A stretch of 39,738 nt of DNA from Rhizobium sp. Q54 (lineage in GTDB: Bacteria > Pseudomonadota > Alphaproteobacteria > SHVZ01), in the NCBI GenBank assembly GCA_945871425.1, contig CAMBVS010000034.1, positions 1 through 39,738 on the forward strand, given 5' to 3'. The number at the start of each line of letters is the position of its first letter. Within the stretch, counting starts at the first letter, position 1. This document shows positions 1-11,195 of this stretch, piece by piece. The position numbers and the translations under genes were made by a program. Below the pieces are notes generated by a model. That model worked only from the letters and a program-made list of their open reading frames with translations, searched no databases and was not told the DNA's origin.

Positions 1-54
1 CTCCTGGAACGCGGCGAGCTTCCGGCGGAACTGGCGGCGCGGCTCGGCCGTTGA
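1..54 (+). CDS. 3' end of an unidentified CDS (partial)
   Basis: An open frame from the window edge ends in TGA at 52-54. The 17 visible residues (LLERGELPAELAARLGR) carry no recognisable motif. The next start codon lies 18 bases downstream on the same strand, so this gene is probably co-transcribed with the FkbM-type methyltransferase. Function cannot be assigned. Confidence 0.5.
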   Translation, partial: LLERGELPAELAARLGR

Positions 55-72
55 CGCGAACCAGGGGAACCC

Positions 73-723
73 ATGTCCGACATCCTTCTCGCCCACCTCC
101 GCTCCATCGGCGTCTCGCCCGGCCTGGTCTTCGACATCGGCGCCCATGAAGGGCAGTTTGTCGATGCGTGCCGGCGGTTCTTCCCCGGTGCCGCGGTCTG
201 GGCCTTCGAGCCGAACCTGGCGCAGCGGGACCGGCTGGCGGCGAAGGCCGACCGGGTCTTCACCGAGGTGCTGGTCGAGGCCGAGGGCCCGGTCACCTAT
301 TGGGAGGCCGAGTTTTCCGACACCAGCGGCAACTCGCTGCTGCGCGAGAACACCAACATCCCCTTCCGGGCGACGACGCGCCCGGGCCTTCCCATCGACC
401 GCCTGGCCGAAGGACGGATCCCCGACCTGGTCAAGCTCGACACCCAGGGCACCGAGCTTCCGATCCTCCGCGGCGGCTCAGGCTCGATCGCCAAGGCCGA
501 ATGCGTGATCCTGGAGGTCAGCCTCAAGCGCTACAACCAGGGCTCGCCGCTGTTCGCCGAGGTTCTGGCATTCATGACCGGCCTCGACTACTGCCTGATC
601 GACATGGTCGACGCGCTCAGGGTCGGGGACATCCTCGTGCAGGCGGACGCGCTGTTCATCAAGCGCAGCTCGTCGCGCTTCTCCGATGACGTCCGCGTCG
701 AGTTCACGCTGCCGACGCCGTAG
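73..723 (+). CDS. FkbM-family SAM-dependent methyltransferase
   Basis: This 216-residue protein has the FkbM methyltransferase layout. A SAM-binding loop, FDIGAHEGQF, lies at about residues 20-29, followed by the acidic strand end AFEPN. The family-typical LVKLDTQGTELPILRGG lies in the middle of the protein, and VILEVS follows it. FkbM proteins transfer methyl groups to hydroxyls of small molecules or glycans, and many sit in polysaccharide or O-antigen loci. The acceptor here is unknown. The start is supported by an AGGGGAA ribosome-binding site just upstream of the ATG. Only a short partial gene is visible upstream, so the pathway cannot be judged. It converges on acnA across a strong hairpin. 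Confidence 0.85.
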   Translation: MSDILLAHLRSIGVSPGLVFDIGAHEGQFVDACRRFFPGAAVWAFEPNLAQRDRLAAKADRVFTEVLVEAEGPVTYWEAEFSDTSGNSLLRENTNIPFRATTRPGLPIDRLAEGRIPDLVKLDTQGTELPILRGGSGSIAKAECVILEVSLKRYNQGSPLFAEVLAFMTGLDYCLIDMVDALRVGDILVQADALFIKRSSSRFSDDVRVEFTLPTP

Positions 724-733
724 GCCGCAAATG

Positions 734-767
734 AAGCGCCCCGCGGACTCGCATCCGCGGGGCGCTT
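734..767. terminator. Bidirectional hairpin terminator between the methyltransferase and acnA
   Basis: A perfect 14-bp stem (AAGCGCCCCGCGGA at 734-747, its complement at 754-767) closes a 6-base loop in the 65 bases between two convergent genes. The outer A/T pairs give a short U run on either strand. It probably ends transcription from both sides. Confidence 0.8.
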
Positions 768-788
768 TATGACGCCATCGAGCGTGCT

Positions 789-3470
<2,682 letters not shown>

Positions 3471-3792
3471 GGGCGGTTCCTCCTGGAGACTTCGGGGACG
3501 CGCGCGAGAGCCCAGGGGACGGCCTTTGAGGCGCCGGCGGGGCCGCGCGGAAGCTGCGGACCCAAAATAAAGTAAGTCCCCGGGAAGTCTAGGGTTTGGA
3601 CCGGCCGCCGCCGCCGTCGCCGCGATCGCTCAACGTCAGGGACTGAGACGGCGCAGGCACTTTAGTCGTGGAAATTCGACAAACGATTGTATTTGGCGTC
3701 TCCAATCCGAACGAAATTCCAATTATCCTTGGTCATTCGGAGGGGCTGTCTTGGCCGATCCTCCGGTTTTTAATGTCTGGAAAGGACAACCC
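3471..3792. other. Intergenic region between divergent acnA and a small exported-protein gene
   Basis: This stretch of about 320 bases holds no gene. The acnA Shine-Dalgarno lies at its left edge. The part from about 3660 to 3740 is clearly AT-richer than its surroundings and is where promoters would be expected. A purine-rich AAAGGA precedes the ATG at 3793. A second candidate site (GGAGGGG) precedes an in-frame TTG at 3751. No confident -35/-10 pair or terminator could be assigned. Confidence 0.4.
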
Positions 3793-4152
3793 ATGGTTTC
3801 TCGTCTGGTGATCGGCCTCGCTGCGGCGATCGCGCTCTTCTCCTCGATCGCGTTCGCCGATGATCGCAATTTCACCGTCATCAACTCAACCGGCTATGAC
3901 ATCAAGGGCCTCTACATCAACCCGCCCGGCGACAACGTCTTCAACGACAACGAGCTGAGCGGCGTGCTCGGCGAGGGCAACAAGTTCGACGTCAAGTTCA
4001 GCGGCGCCGACAAGGGCTGCACCTGGAACATGAAGGTGACGTGGACCGACAACAGCTCGTCGATCTTCCGCGGCCTCGACCTGTGCAAGATCAGTAACGT
4101 CACGCTGAAGTACAACAAGTCGACCGACGTCGCCTCTTACACCTGGGATTGA
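3793..4152 (+). CDS. Small exported protein of unknown function
   Basis: This 119-residue protein begins with a Sec-type signal peptide (MVSRLVIGLAAAIALFSSIAFA, cleavage before DDRNF). A mature domain of about 97 residues follows, with FTVINSTGYDIKGLYINPPG near its start and a C-terminal repeat-like pattern ending LCKISNVTLKYN. It holds two cysteines (in GCTWNMKV and DLCKI) that could form a disulfide in the periplasm. It resembles a family of small secreted alphaproteobacterial proteins that, as I recall, is often mislabelled argininosuccinate lyase. No catalytic motif is visible and the function is unknown. An in-frame TTG at 3751 would add 14 residues ahead of the signal peptide, so ATG 3793 with its AAAGGA site is preferred. 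Confidence 0.75.
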   Translation: MVSRLVIGLAAAIALFSSIAFADDRNFTVINSTGYDIKGLYINPPGDNVFNDNELSGVLGEGNKFDVKFSGADKGCTWNMKVTWTDNSSSIFRGLDLCKISNVTLKYNKSTDVASYTWD

Positions 4153-4166
4153 CCGGCCCGGCATGA

Positions 4167-4190
4167 GTCCCGGCCCTTCAGGGCCGGGAC
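4167..4190. terminator. Convergent hairpin between the small exported-protein gene and purB
   Basis: A perfect 10-bp stem (GTCCCGGCCC, loop TTCA, GGGCCGGGAC) fills most of the 44-base gap between two convergent genes. It lacks a clear U tract. It probably acts as a shared terminator. Confidence 0.65.
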
Positions 4191-4196
4191 GAGTGG

Positions 4197-5489
4197 TCAG
4201 CCGAGCACCCGGGTGAAGATCGTCTCGACGTGCTTGGTGTGGTAGCTCATGTCGAACAGGCCCTCGAGCTTCGCCACGCCGAGGGCGTCGACCACCGCCG
4301 TCTCTCCCTTCAGCCGCTCCAGGAACTGGCCGCCCTCGCGCCATGTGGCCATGGCGTTCCGCTGCACGACCTCGTAGGCGGCCTCGCGCGCCAGCCCGGC
4401 TTGGGTCAGCTCCAGCAGCACGCGCTGGGAGAAGACGAGGCCGCCCAGGGTCTCGAGGTTCGCCTTCATCCGTTCGGGATAGACCACCAGCTCCTCGACC
4501 ACCCGGGCGAGGCGGTTGAGGGCGAAGTCGAGCGTCACCGTCGCGTCCGGCCCGATGCCGCGTTCGACCGAGGAGTGGCTGATGTCGCGTTCGTGCCAGA
4601 GCGTCACGTTCTCGAGCGCGGGAATCACCGCCGAGCGCACCAGGCGGGCGAGCCCGGTCAGGTTCTCGGTCAGAACCGGGTTGCGCTTGTGCGGCATCGA
4701 GGACGAGCCCTTCTGCCCCGGCGAGAAATACTCCTCGGCCTCCCGCACCTCGGTCCGCTGCAGGTGGCGGATCTCGGTCGCCAGCCGCTCGACGCCGGAG
4801 GCGACCACGGCCAGTGCCGTGAAGAAGGCGGCATGGCGGTCACGCGGGATCACCTGGGTCGAGACCGGCTCGGGCGTGAGGCCGAGCTTGGCGGCGACAT
4901 AGGCCTCGACCCTGGGATCGACGGTGGCGAAGGTGCCGACGGGTCCTGAGATGGCGCAGGTCGCGACCTCGGTCCGGGCGGTCACCAGGCGGGCGCGGTT
5001 GCGGCGGAACTCGGCGAAGTGGCCGAGCAGCTTGACCCCGAAGGTGGTGGGCTCGGCATGGATGCCGTGGCTGCGGCCGATGCAGGCCGTCGCCTTGTGC
5101 TCGATCGCGCGCCGCTTGAGCGCCGCCAGCACCTTGTCGACATCGGCGATCAGGATGTCGGCGGCCTGCACCAGTTGCACCGAGAAGCAGGTATCGAGCA
5201 CGTCGGAGGAGGTCATGCCCTGGTGAAGGAAGCGGGCCTCCTCGCCGACATACTCGGCGACGTTGGTCAGGAACGCGATGACGTCGTGCTTGGTGGTCTT
5301 CTCGATCTCGTCGATGCGCTCGGGCTCGACCTTGCCGCGGGCGCGGATGGCTTCGACCGCTGCTTTCGGCACGACGCCGAGCTCGGCCATCGCTTCCGCG
5401 GCCAGCACCTCGATCTCGAACCAGATGCGGTAGCGGTTCTCCGGCTCCCAGATCCGGGCCATTTCAGATCGGGTGTAGCGGGGGATCAT
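4197..5489 (-). CDS. purB: Adenylosuccinate lyase PurB
   Basis: PurB catalyses two fumarate-releasing steps of purine synthesis: SAICAR to AICAR, and adenylosuccinate to AMP. The 430-residue length is typical of the bacterial short form. The fumarase/aspartase signature GSSSMPHKRNP lies at about residues 260-270. The substrate-binding HQGMTSSDVLDT (about 90-100) and RSHGIHAEPTTFG (about 138-150) are intact. Its ATG overlaps the stop codon of the upstream histidine kinase gene in an ATGA arrangement, so the two are probably translationally coupled. The gene ends about 7 bases beyond a hairpin. Confidence 0.96.
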   Translation of the reverse strand: MIPRYTRSEMARIWEPENRYRIWFEIEVLAAEAMAELGVVPKAAVEAIRARGKVEPERIDEIEKTTKHDVIAFLTNVAEYVGEEARFLHQGMTSSDVLDTCFSVQLVQAADILIADVDKVLAALKRRAIEHKATACIGRSHGIHAEPTTFGVKLLGHFAEFRRNRARLVTARTEVATCAISGPVGTFATVDPRVEAYVAAKLGLTPEPVSTQVIPRDRHAAFFTALAVVASGVERLATEIRHLQRTEVREAEEYFSPGQKGSSSMPHKRNPVLTENLTGLARLVRSAVIPALENVTLWHERDISHSSVERGIGPDATVTLDFALNRLARVVEELVVYPERMKANLETLGGLVFSQRVLLELTQAGLAREAAYEVVQRNAMATWREGGQFLERLKGETAVVDALGVAKLEGLFDMSYHTKHVETIFTRVLG

Positions 5490-6910
5490 GTCTCAGGCAG
5501 CCTCGTCGCTCGGGAGACCGTCCGTATAGCATTTGAGGCCGGCAGGTCGATGCGGAAGATGGTGCCCTCCGGACCGCTCTCGACCAGCCTGATCTCGCCG
5601 CCATGGGCCACCACCAGGTCGCGGGCGATGGCGAGGCCGAGCCCGGTGCCGCCGGGCCGTCCGGTGTTGAAGGGCTGGAACAGCTTCGGGCGTACGGTCT
5701 CGGCGATTCCGGGGCCATCGTCCTTGACGGTGATCGAAGCGCTTTCGGGCCCGACCGCGCCGCCGATCTCGGCCAGCCGCGCGCCGGCGAGGCGGGCGTT
5801 TCGGACCAGGTTGCCCAGAACCCGCTGGAACTGGTCGCGGTCGGCCTCGACCTCGAAGTCCGGCGCCAGCGCCGATTCCAGGCGGAAGCCGTCCTCGCCC
5901 ATCACCGCCGTGTCCTGGCCGATCTCCTGGACCAGGTCGGCGAGGCCGAACCGGGCCGGCGTCACCGCCGGACGCTCGGTCGCGAAGTCGAGCGTCGCCT
6001 GGGTCAGAGCCACCGCCCGGTTGACGGCGCGGACCAGCCTCGGGGTCAGCTGCTTCACCTCGGGATCGGCCGAGTCGGCAAGCCGGTCCGACAGCACCTG
6101 CACCGTGGAGAGGATGTTGCGCAGGTCATGGCCGAGCTTGGAGACGCCGCTGCCGAGCGCGGCCAGGCGCGCCTGCTGACGGAAGGCGTAGCGCAGCTCT
6201 TCCTGCATGGAGGTAAGGGCGCGCTCGGCGATGCCGAGCTCGTCGGTGCGCAGGCTGGGCGGGACACCGGCGGCGGGCGCGTCGGGGCTGAAGCCGACCA
6301 TGCGCTGGGTCAGGCGCCGCATCGGGCGGACCAGCAGCACCTGGAGCGACAGATAGAGGAGGCCCGCCGTCACCACCGCGATGACGATGGAAAGGCCGAG
6401 GATGCGCTGGGAATAGTCGTACATCTCCTTCCGCAGAGGTGTCTCGTCGAGAACGACGACGGCCAGCACCGACGGGTCCTTGGGGCTGGGTCCGATGACG
6501 CGCAGGATGCGGTTCCGCTTCTGGCCGAGCGTGTCGAAGGCATCGGCGATCAGCTCGACGAAGGTGTCGTCGCGAAGGTCGATCTCGCGATCGACCCCCG
6601 GCATTTCCGGGACCATCAGGTTGTGGGTGAGCTTTCCGTCCTCGTAGAGGCCGACGGCGTGCGCGCCGACATGGCGCAGCAGAGTCGAGGTCAGCTGCGC
6701 CGTGACCATGCGGTCCGGCGTCGCGTCCAGGGAGAGTCCGGCCAGATGCGAAGCTTCCAGCTTCTCTTCTAGATAGACCAGTCTGTATCTGGAGATGGAC
6801 GGAACGAACAGCAGGACTTCCGTCAGCATGACGAAGAAGACCGTCAGCATCAGCAGCCGGGCAGACAGCCCGATCCGGCGCGGCAGAAATCTCAAGATAC
6901 GGAGCTCCAC
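5486..6910 (-). CDS. Orphan membrane sensor histidine kinase
   Basis: This is a class I-type sensor kinase. Transmembrane segment 1 lies near residues 19-39 (ARLLMLTVFFVMLTEVLLF), followed by a periplasmic domain of about 130 residues. Segment 2 lies near 170-195, then HAMP-like linker, an H-box KLGHDLRN with phospho-acceptor His about 261, and a C-terminal ATPase with NLVRNA, DDGPGI and GTGLGLAIA boxes. No response regulator lies nearby. A GTG at 7009 gives 33 more residues, but it has no ribosome-binding site and runs into the rpmH promoter. The GTG at 6910 has AAAGGGGG just upstream and is preferred. It overlaps purB by 4 bases. The signal it senses is unknown. Confidence 0.85.
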   Translation of the reverse strand: MELRILRFLPRRIGLSARLLMLTVFFVMLTEVLLFVPSISRYRLVYLEEKLEASHLAGLSLDATPDRMVTAQLTSTLLRHVGAHAVGLYEDGKLTHNLMVPEMPGVDREIDLRDDTFVELIADAFDTLGQKRNRILRVIGPSPKDPSVLAVVVLDETPLRKEMYDYSQRILGLSIVIAVVTAGLLYLSLQVLLVRPMRRLTQRMVGFSPDAPAAGVPPSLRTDELGIAERALTSMQEELRYAFRQQARLAALGSGVSKLGHDLRNILSTVQVLSDRLADSADPEVKQLTPRLVRAVNRAVALTQATLDFATERPAVTPARFGLADLVQEIGQDTAVMGEDGFRLESALAPDFEVEADRDQFQRVLGNLVRNARLAGARLAEIGGAVGPESASITVKDDGPGIAETVRPKLFQPFNTGRPGGTGLGLAIARDLVVAHGGEIRLVESGPEGTIFRIDLPASNAIRTVSRATRLPET

Positions 6911-6986
6911 CGCCGGCCCCCTTTCGGGCCTTCTACGTGTCGCCGCGGCCACCGGATCACCGTGGCTCGATGCCGGCGGCGCTTGG

Positions 6987-7015
6987 TTGACTTGGGCAGA
7001 CCGAGCCACTATACA
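6987..7015 (+). promoter_or_regulatory. Sigma70-type promoter of the rpmH operon
   Basis: TTGACT at 6987-6992 and TATACA at 7010-7015 are separated by exactly 17 bases. They lie about 50 bases upstream of the rpmH start codon, in the gap to the divergent kinase gene. Both hexamers match the consensus at 5 of 6 (-35) and 4 of 6 (-10) positions. This is the strongest promoter match seen in the window, as expected for a ribosomal-protein gene. Confidence 0.75.
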
Positions 7016-7065
7016 GCGGGCCTTGTTCGCGTGAAGCCCGGCTAGCGGGCATACGGAGTTCCCTC

Positions 7066-7200
7066 GTGAAGCGCACTTATCAGCCGAGCGTGCTCGTCCG
7101 CAAGCGGCGGCACGGCTTCCGGTCCCGCATGGCGACGGTCGGCGGCCGCAAGGTCCTGAATTCCCGCCGCGCCAAGGGCCGCAAGCGCCTCTCCGCCTAA
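7066..7200 (+). CDS. rpmH: 50S ribosomal protein L34
   Basis: This 44-residue, strongly basic protein ([18 protein letters not shown] at the N-terminus, ending [12 protein letters not shown]) is ribosomal protein L34 of the large subunit. It is easy to miss because it is short and starts with GTG. CGGAG lies 8 bases upstream. It is the first gene of the conserved rpmH-rnpA-yidD-yidC-engB run and lies 15 bases before rnpA. Confidence 0.97.
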   Translation: MKRTYQPSVLVRKRRHGFRSRMATVGGRKVLNSRRAKGRKRLSA

Positions 7201-7215
7201 AGGCAAGTCGAAACT

Positions 7216-7557
7216 ATGGCGGTCCGGCGGCTCAAGCGGCGGCCGGAATTCCTCCAGGTCGCGTCTCAAGGACAGAAGGCGGCGATGCCGGGTCTCGTCC
7301 TTCAGGCTCGTGCGCGCGGCGATGCCGATCCCATCCGCGTCGGTTTCACCGCCAGCCGCAAGGTCGGCGGCGCCGTTCAGCGCAATCGCGCCAAGCGCCG
7401 GCTGCGCGCCGCCGTCGACCAGGTGCTGGCGACGGAGGGCCGTGCGGGCCGCGACTATGTCGTCATCGCGCGGGCGGAGACGGTGAAGCGGCCCTTCCAG
7501 CTGCTGGTCGACGATCTCGGCCGCGCGCTCGAGCGTGTCGACCGGGAGCGGCGATGA
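7216..7557 (+). CDS. rnpA: Ribonuclease P protein component
   Basis: RnpA is the protein subunit of RNase P, which removes 5' leaders from pre-tRNAs together with the M1 RNA. The 113-residue basic protein opens with [12 protein letters not shown]. It carries the RNase P signature [20 protein letters not shown] at about residues 36-55, where the RNR residues contact RNA. The length is normal for the family. It lies directly downstream of rpmH, as in most bacteria, and its stop codon overlaps the yidD start by 4 bases (ATGA). The RNase P RNA gene is not in the window. Confidence 0.95.
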   Translation: MAVRRLKRRPEFLQVASQGQKAAMPGLVLQARARGDADPIRVGFTASRKVGGAVQRNRAKRRLRAAVDQVLATEGRAGRDYVVIARAETVKRPFQLLVDDLGRALERVDRERR

Positions 7558-7805
7558 CCAACTCGGCCAGGACCGATCCAGCGAGTCTGGCGCTCACCGG
7601 CGCCGTTCGCGCGTACCAGCTTCTGGTCTCGCCGATCCTCGGGCAGAACTGCCGCTATCTGCCGAGCTGTTCGTCCTATGCAATCGAGGCGATCGAGACC
7701 CATGGCCCGGTAGCGGGCTCCTGGCTCGCCGCCAAGCGGCTCTGCCGCTGCCATCCCTGGGGCGGCGACGGCTACGATCCCGTGCCGCCTCTTTCTTCCC
7801 GCTGA
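7554..7805 (+). CDS. yidD: Membrane protein insertion efficiency factor YidD
   Basis: This 83-residue YidD protein is encoded between rnpA and yidC. It has the family core: [20 protein letters not shown], followed by [11 protein letters not shown] and [17 protein letters not shown]. The conserved cysteines of CRYLPSCS and CRCHPWGG are present. YidD is a small amphipathic inner-membrane-associated protein that helps YidC-dependent insertion. The start overlaps the rnpA stop, so the two are translationally coupled. The gene ends 16 bases before yidC. Confidence 0.95.
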   Translation: MTNSARTDPASLALTGAVRAYQLLVSPILGQNCRYLPSCSSYAIEAIETHGPVAGSWLAAKRLCRCHPWGGDGYDPVPPLSSR

Positions 7806-7821
7806 CCGACCGGAACCATCG

Positions 7822-9564
7822 ATGGGCGACCAAAAGAACCTGGTGATCGCGATCGCGCTGTCGCTCGCCATCCTGCTCGGCTTCCAGTTCTTCTACGAGA
7901 TGCCGCGGGTGCGCGAGCAGGTGGCGCAGCAGCCGGCCGCCCAGGGCGACGTGACGCGGCCGATCGCTCCCGGCGCCCCCGGTGCGGTGCCCGCCGCCCC
8001 CGGCAGCATCGCCGCCCAGCTGATGAAGCCCATCGACCGCGCCGGGGCGCTGGCCGAAAGCCGGCGCATCCCGCTCGACTCGCCCTCGCTCCGCGGCTCG
8101 ATCGCCCTCAAGGGCGGCCGCCTCGACGACGTCGTCCTCAAGGGCTATCGCGAGACCACGGCACCCAACGCGCCCAACATCGTGCTGCTGTCGCCGGCGA
8201 ACAGCCCCGATCCCTATTTCGCCGACTGGGGCTGGGTCCCGGCCGGCGCCGTCGACCTCAAGCTGCCGGACGCGGACACGCTGTGGACTGCTGACAAGGA
8301 TCGCCTGACGCCGGAGAGCCCGGTCACGCTCTCCTGGGACAACGGCCAGGGCTTCCGCTTCGACCGGCGCTTCGCCCTCGACAATCGCTACATGGTCACG
8401 GTGACGCAGCGCGTGGTTAGGGCCGCGGGCACCGGCGAGCCGGTGACGCTGCATCCTTTCGAGCTGGTCACGCGCACCAACACGCCGGTCGTGCTCGGCT
8501 ACTACATCCTCCATGAAGGCGCCTATGGCGTCTTCGACGGCACGCTGAAGGAACTGACCTACAGCGACATGAAGGACGCCAAGGGTGGCGTCGTCGAGGC
8601 GAACTCGACGGGCGGCTGGATCGGCTTCACCGACAAGTACTGGATGGTGGCGGCGATCCCCGACCAGAAGGCGGTGGTCAAGGCCCGCTTCGCCCATGCG
8701 CTCGCCGGCAAGGCCGACAAGTACCAGGTCGACGTGCTCGGCGCCGGCCAGTCGCTGGCCCCCGGCCAGGCGATCGAGTCGGTGAGCCGCGTCTTCGTCG
8801 GCGCCAAGGAAGTCGGCACCCTCGAAACCTACAAGGACGAGTTCGGCATCGTCCGCTTCGATCTCGCCATCGACTGGGGCTGGTTCTACTTCCTCACCCG
8901 GCCGATCTTCTTCGTGCTCGACTGGCTCGCCCGCATGCTCGGCAATTTCGGCCTTGCCATCCTCGTCCTCACCGTGCTGGTGAAGGCGATCTTCTTCCCG
9001 CTCGCCAACAAGTCCTACGTGGCGATGAGCAAGATGAAGGCGCTGCAGCCGGAGATGATGAAGCTGCGTGAGCGCTTCGAGAACGACAAGCAGCGCATGA
9101 ACCAGGAGTTGATGGGGCTCTACAAGAAGGAGAAGGTGAACCCGGCTGCGGGCTGCCTTCCAATCGTCGTGCAGATCCCGGTGTTCTTCGCGCTCTATAA
9201 GGTGCTGTTCGTCACCATCGAGATGCGCCATGCGCCGTTCTACGGCTGGATCAAGGACCTGTCGGCGCCCGATCCGACCACCATCTTCAACCTGTTCGGC
9301 CTGATCCCCTGGCAGCCGCCGGAGCTGATGATGATCGGCGTCTGGCCGCTGATCATGGGCGCCACCATGTGGTTCCAGCAGAAACTGAACCCGCAACCGG
9401 CCGATCCGGTGCAGGCCAAGATGTTCATGATCCTGCCGCTGGTCTTCACCGTCATGCTCGCCAGCTTCCCGGCCGGCCTGGTCATCTACTGGGCCTGGAA
9501 CAACCTGCTGTCGATGGCCCAGCAATGGGCGATCATGCGGCGAATGGGCGTGAAGGCCACCTGA
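7822..9564 (+). CDS. yidC: Membrane protein insertase YidC
   Basis: YidC inserts and folds inner-membrane proteins, alone or with SecYEG. The 580-residue length fits the Gram-negative form. An N-terminal membrane anchor (about residues 5-26) is followed by a Pro/Ala-rich linker and a large periplasmic P1 domain (about 75-340). The conserved five-helix core follows, starting near YFLTRPIFFVLDWL. The core contains the KMKALQPEMMKLRERF cytoplasmic loop, NPAAGCLPIVVQIPVFFALY, and the final helices FMILPLVFTVMLASFPAGLV. It lies in the rpmH operon, 11 bases before engB. Confidence 0.97.
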   Translation: MGDQKNLVIAIALSLAILLGFQFFYEMPRVREQVAQQPAAQGDVTRPIAPGAPGAVPAAPGSIAAQLMKPIDRAGALAESRRIPLDSPSLRGSIALKGGRLDDVVLKGYRETTAPNAPNIVLLSPANSPDPYFADWGWVPAGAVDLKLPDADTLWTADKDRLTPESPVTLSWDNGQGFRFDRRFALDNRYMVTVTQRVVRAAGTGEPVTLHPFELVTRTNTPVVLGYYILHEGAYGVFDGTLKELTYSDMKDAKGGVVEANSTGGWIGFTDKYWMVAAIPDQKAVVKARFAHALAGKADKYQVDVLGAGQSLAPGQAIESVSRVFVGAKEVGTLETYKDEFGIVRFDLAIDWGWFYFLTRPIFFVLDWLARMLGNFGLAILVLTVLVKAIFFPLANKSYVAMSKMKALQPEMMKLRERFENDKQRMNQELMGLYKKEKVNPAAGCLPIVVQIPVFFALYKVLFVTIEMRHAPFYGWIKDLSAPDPTTIFNLFGLIPWQPPELMMIGVWPLIMGATMWFQQKLNPQPADPVQAKMFMILPLVFTVMLASFPAGLVIYWAWNNLLSMAQQWAIMRRMGVKAT

Positions 9565-9575
9565 GCCCAAATGAG

Positions 9576-10238
9576 ATGAGCGAGCCCAAGGCGAACGAGG
9601 TCGACGCCCTAGACGAGGAAGCGGGGCGTCTCCTCTTCGCCCAGGAGTGCAGCTTCGTCGCCGGCTCCGAGCGGATCGAGGGCCTGCCGCCCTTCGGCCT
9701 GCCGGAGGTCGCCTTCGCCGGCCGCTCCAACGTTGGCAAGTCGAGCCTGCTCAACACGCTCACCAACCGCACGCATCTGGCGCGGGTCTCGCACACGCCG
9801 GGCCGCACCCGCCAGCTCAACTTCTTCGACCTCGGCGGCCGGCTGATGCTGGTCGACATGCCGGGCTATGGCTACGCCGAGGCATCCAAGGCGGACAAGA
9901 AGCGCTGGGAGAAGCTGATCGACGCCTATCTGTTCGGGCGCCCGACGCTGGCCCGCGTCATGGTGCTGGTCGATGCCCGCCACGGCCTGAAGCCCGGCGA
10001 CCGCGACCTGATGAAGCGGCTGGACGAGCGTGCCGTCTCCTACCAGGTGGCGCTGACCAAAGGCGACCAGCCGAAGCCGGCCGAGCTCGCTGCAACGGTC
10101 GCCAAGGTCGCGGGCGAGCTGGCGAAGCACCTCGCCGCCCATCCCGAGATCGTCGTCACCTCGTCGACCACCGGCGCCGGCGTGCCCGAACTCCGGGCGC
10201 GCCTTGCGAAGCTGGCGGCGCCGCCGCCTTCCCGCTAG
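9576..10238 (+). CDS. engB: Ribosome biogenesis GTPase EngB (YihA/YsxC)
   Basis: This 220-residue TrmE-Era-like GTPase takes part in late assembly of the 50S subunit. GTP-binding motifs are visible in order: P-loop [12 protein letters not shown] (G1, about residues 50-61), [11 protein letters not shown] (G2), [10 protein letters not shown] (G3) and LTKGDQPKP (G4; many members have TKAD). The C-terminal [12 protein letters not shown] matches the G5 region. ATG 9576 is preferred. The ATG at 9571 is closed by a stop two codons later, and an upstream in-frame extension would run inside yidC. It is the fifth gene of the rpmH operon. Confidence 0.95.
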   Translation: MSEPKANEVDALDEEAGRLLFAQECSFVAGSERIEGLPPFGLPEVAFAGRSNVGKSSLLNTLTNRTHLARVSHTPGRTRQLNFFDLGGRLMLVDMPGYGYAEASKADKKRWEKLIDAYLFGRPTLARVMVLVDARHGLKPGDRDLMKRLDERAVSYQVALTKGDQPKPAELAATVAKVAGELAKHLAAHPEIVVTSSTTGAGVPELRARLAKLAAPPPSR

Positions 10239-10281
10239 ATTCCGCCGCCCCTCTCAGGAACCCCTCAACGGATCTCCGGTC

Positions 10282-11175
10282 ATGACCGACAACGCCGAGA
10301 TGCTCGCCAAGGCCAAGGTGCTCTCCGAGGCGCTGCCGTACATGCGCCGCTACGCCGGATCGACCTTCGTGGTGAAGTATGGCGGCCATGCCATGGGCGA
10401 CACGGAGATGGCGAAGATCTTCGCCCGCGACGTCGTGCTGCTGAAGCAGATCGGCATCAACCCGATCGTGGTCCATGGCGGCGGCCCGCAGATCGGCCAG
10501 ATGCTCGAACGCCTCAAGATCAAGAGCGAGTTCATCGACGGGCTCCGCGTCACCGACAAGGCGACGGTGGAGATCGTCGAGATGGTGCTGGCCGGCACCA
10601 TCAACAAGCAGATCGTCGCCCACATCAACGAGGCCGGCGGTACGGCCGTCGGCGTCTCGGGCAAGGACGGGCGCCTGATCCGGGCGGAGAAGATCAAGCG
10701 GACCAAGATCGACCCGGACTCCAACATCGAGAAGGTGCTGGATCTGGGATTCGTCGGCGAGCCGGTCGAGATCAACCCGATGATCCTCACCAAGTTCGCC
10801 GCCGCCGACATCATTCCGGTGGTGGCTCCGGTGGGATACGGCAGCGACGGCGAGACCTACAACATCAACGCCGATACCTCCGCCGGCGCGATCGCCGGAG
10901 CGGTCAAGGCGGCGCGCTTCCTGCTGCTGACCGACGTCGCCGGCGTGCTCGACAAGAACAAGAAGCTGATCCCCGAGCTGTCGGCCGCCGAGGCCCGGGC
11001 GCTGATCAGGGACGGCACCATCTCCGGCGGCATGATCCCCAAGGTCGAGACCTGTCTCCTCGCCGTCGACGGCGGCGTCGAGGCCGCGGTCATCCTCGAC
11101 GGCCGCGTGCCTCACGCCCAGCTGCTCGAGATCTTCACCGAGGGCGGCGCCGGCACGCTGATCCGACGAGGCTAG
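10282..11175 (+). CDS. argB: Acetylglutamate kinase
   Basis: ArgB phosphorylates N-acetylglutamate, the second step of arginine synthesis, and is commonly feedback-inhibited by arginine. The 297-residue protein shows [10 protein letters not shown] (about 33-42) and [10 protein letters not shown] (about 68-77) for ATP and substrate binding. The C-terminal [14 protein letters not shown] and [11 protein letters not shown] also match the family. ATG 10282 begins [20 protein letters not shown]. Upstream in-frame codons overlap engB and look non-coding. The engB-argB link is common in Alphaproteobacteria. It converges on argD with only 20 bases between the stops. Confidence 0.95.
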   Translation: MTDNAEMLAKAKVLSEALPYMRRYAGSTFVVKYGGHAMGDTEMAKIFARDVVLLKQIGINPIVVHGGGPQIGQMLERLKIKSEFIDGLRVTDKATVEIVEMVLAGTINKQIVAHINEAGGTAVGVSGKDGRLIRAEKIKRTKIDPDSNIEKVLDLGFVGEPVEINPMILTKFAAADIIPVVAPVGYGSDGETYNINADTSAGAIAGAVKAARFLLLTDVAGVLDKNKKLIPELSAAEARALIRDGTISGGMIPKVETCLLAVDGGVEAAVILDGRVPHAQLLEIFTEGGAGTLIRRG

Positions 11176-11195
11176 ACGCCTCCGGCCGGACCGTC

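Noticed and set aside
7594..9570. Open frame of 658 codons antisense to yidD and yidC
   Set aside because: It spans two well-supported genes in antisense and its translation is His/Arg/Asp-rich without recognisable domains.
11181..11190. TCCGGCCGGA palindrome between argB and argD
   Set aside because: A 10-base palindrome with no loop cannot form a usable terminator hairpin and is common in DNA this GC-rich.
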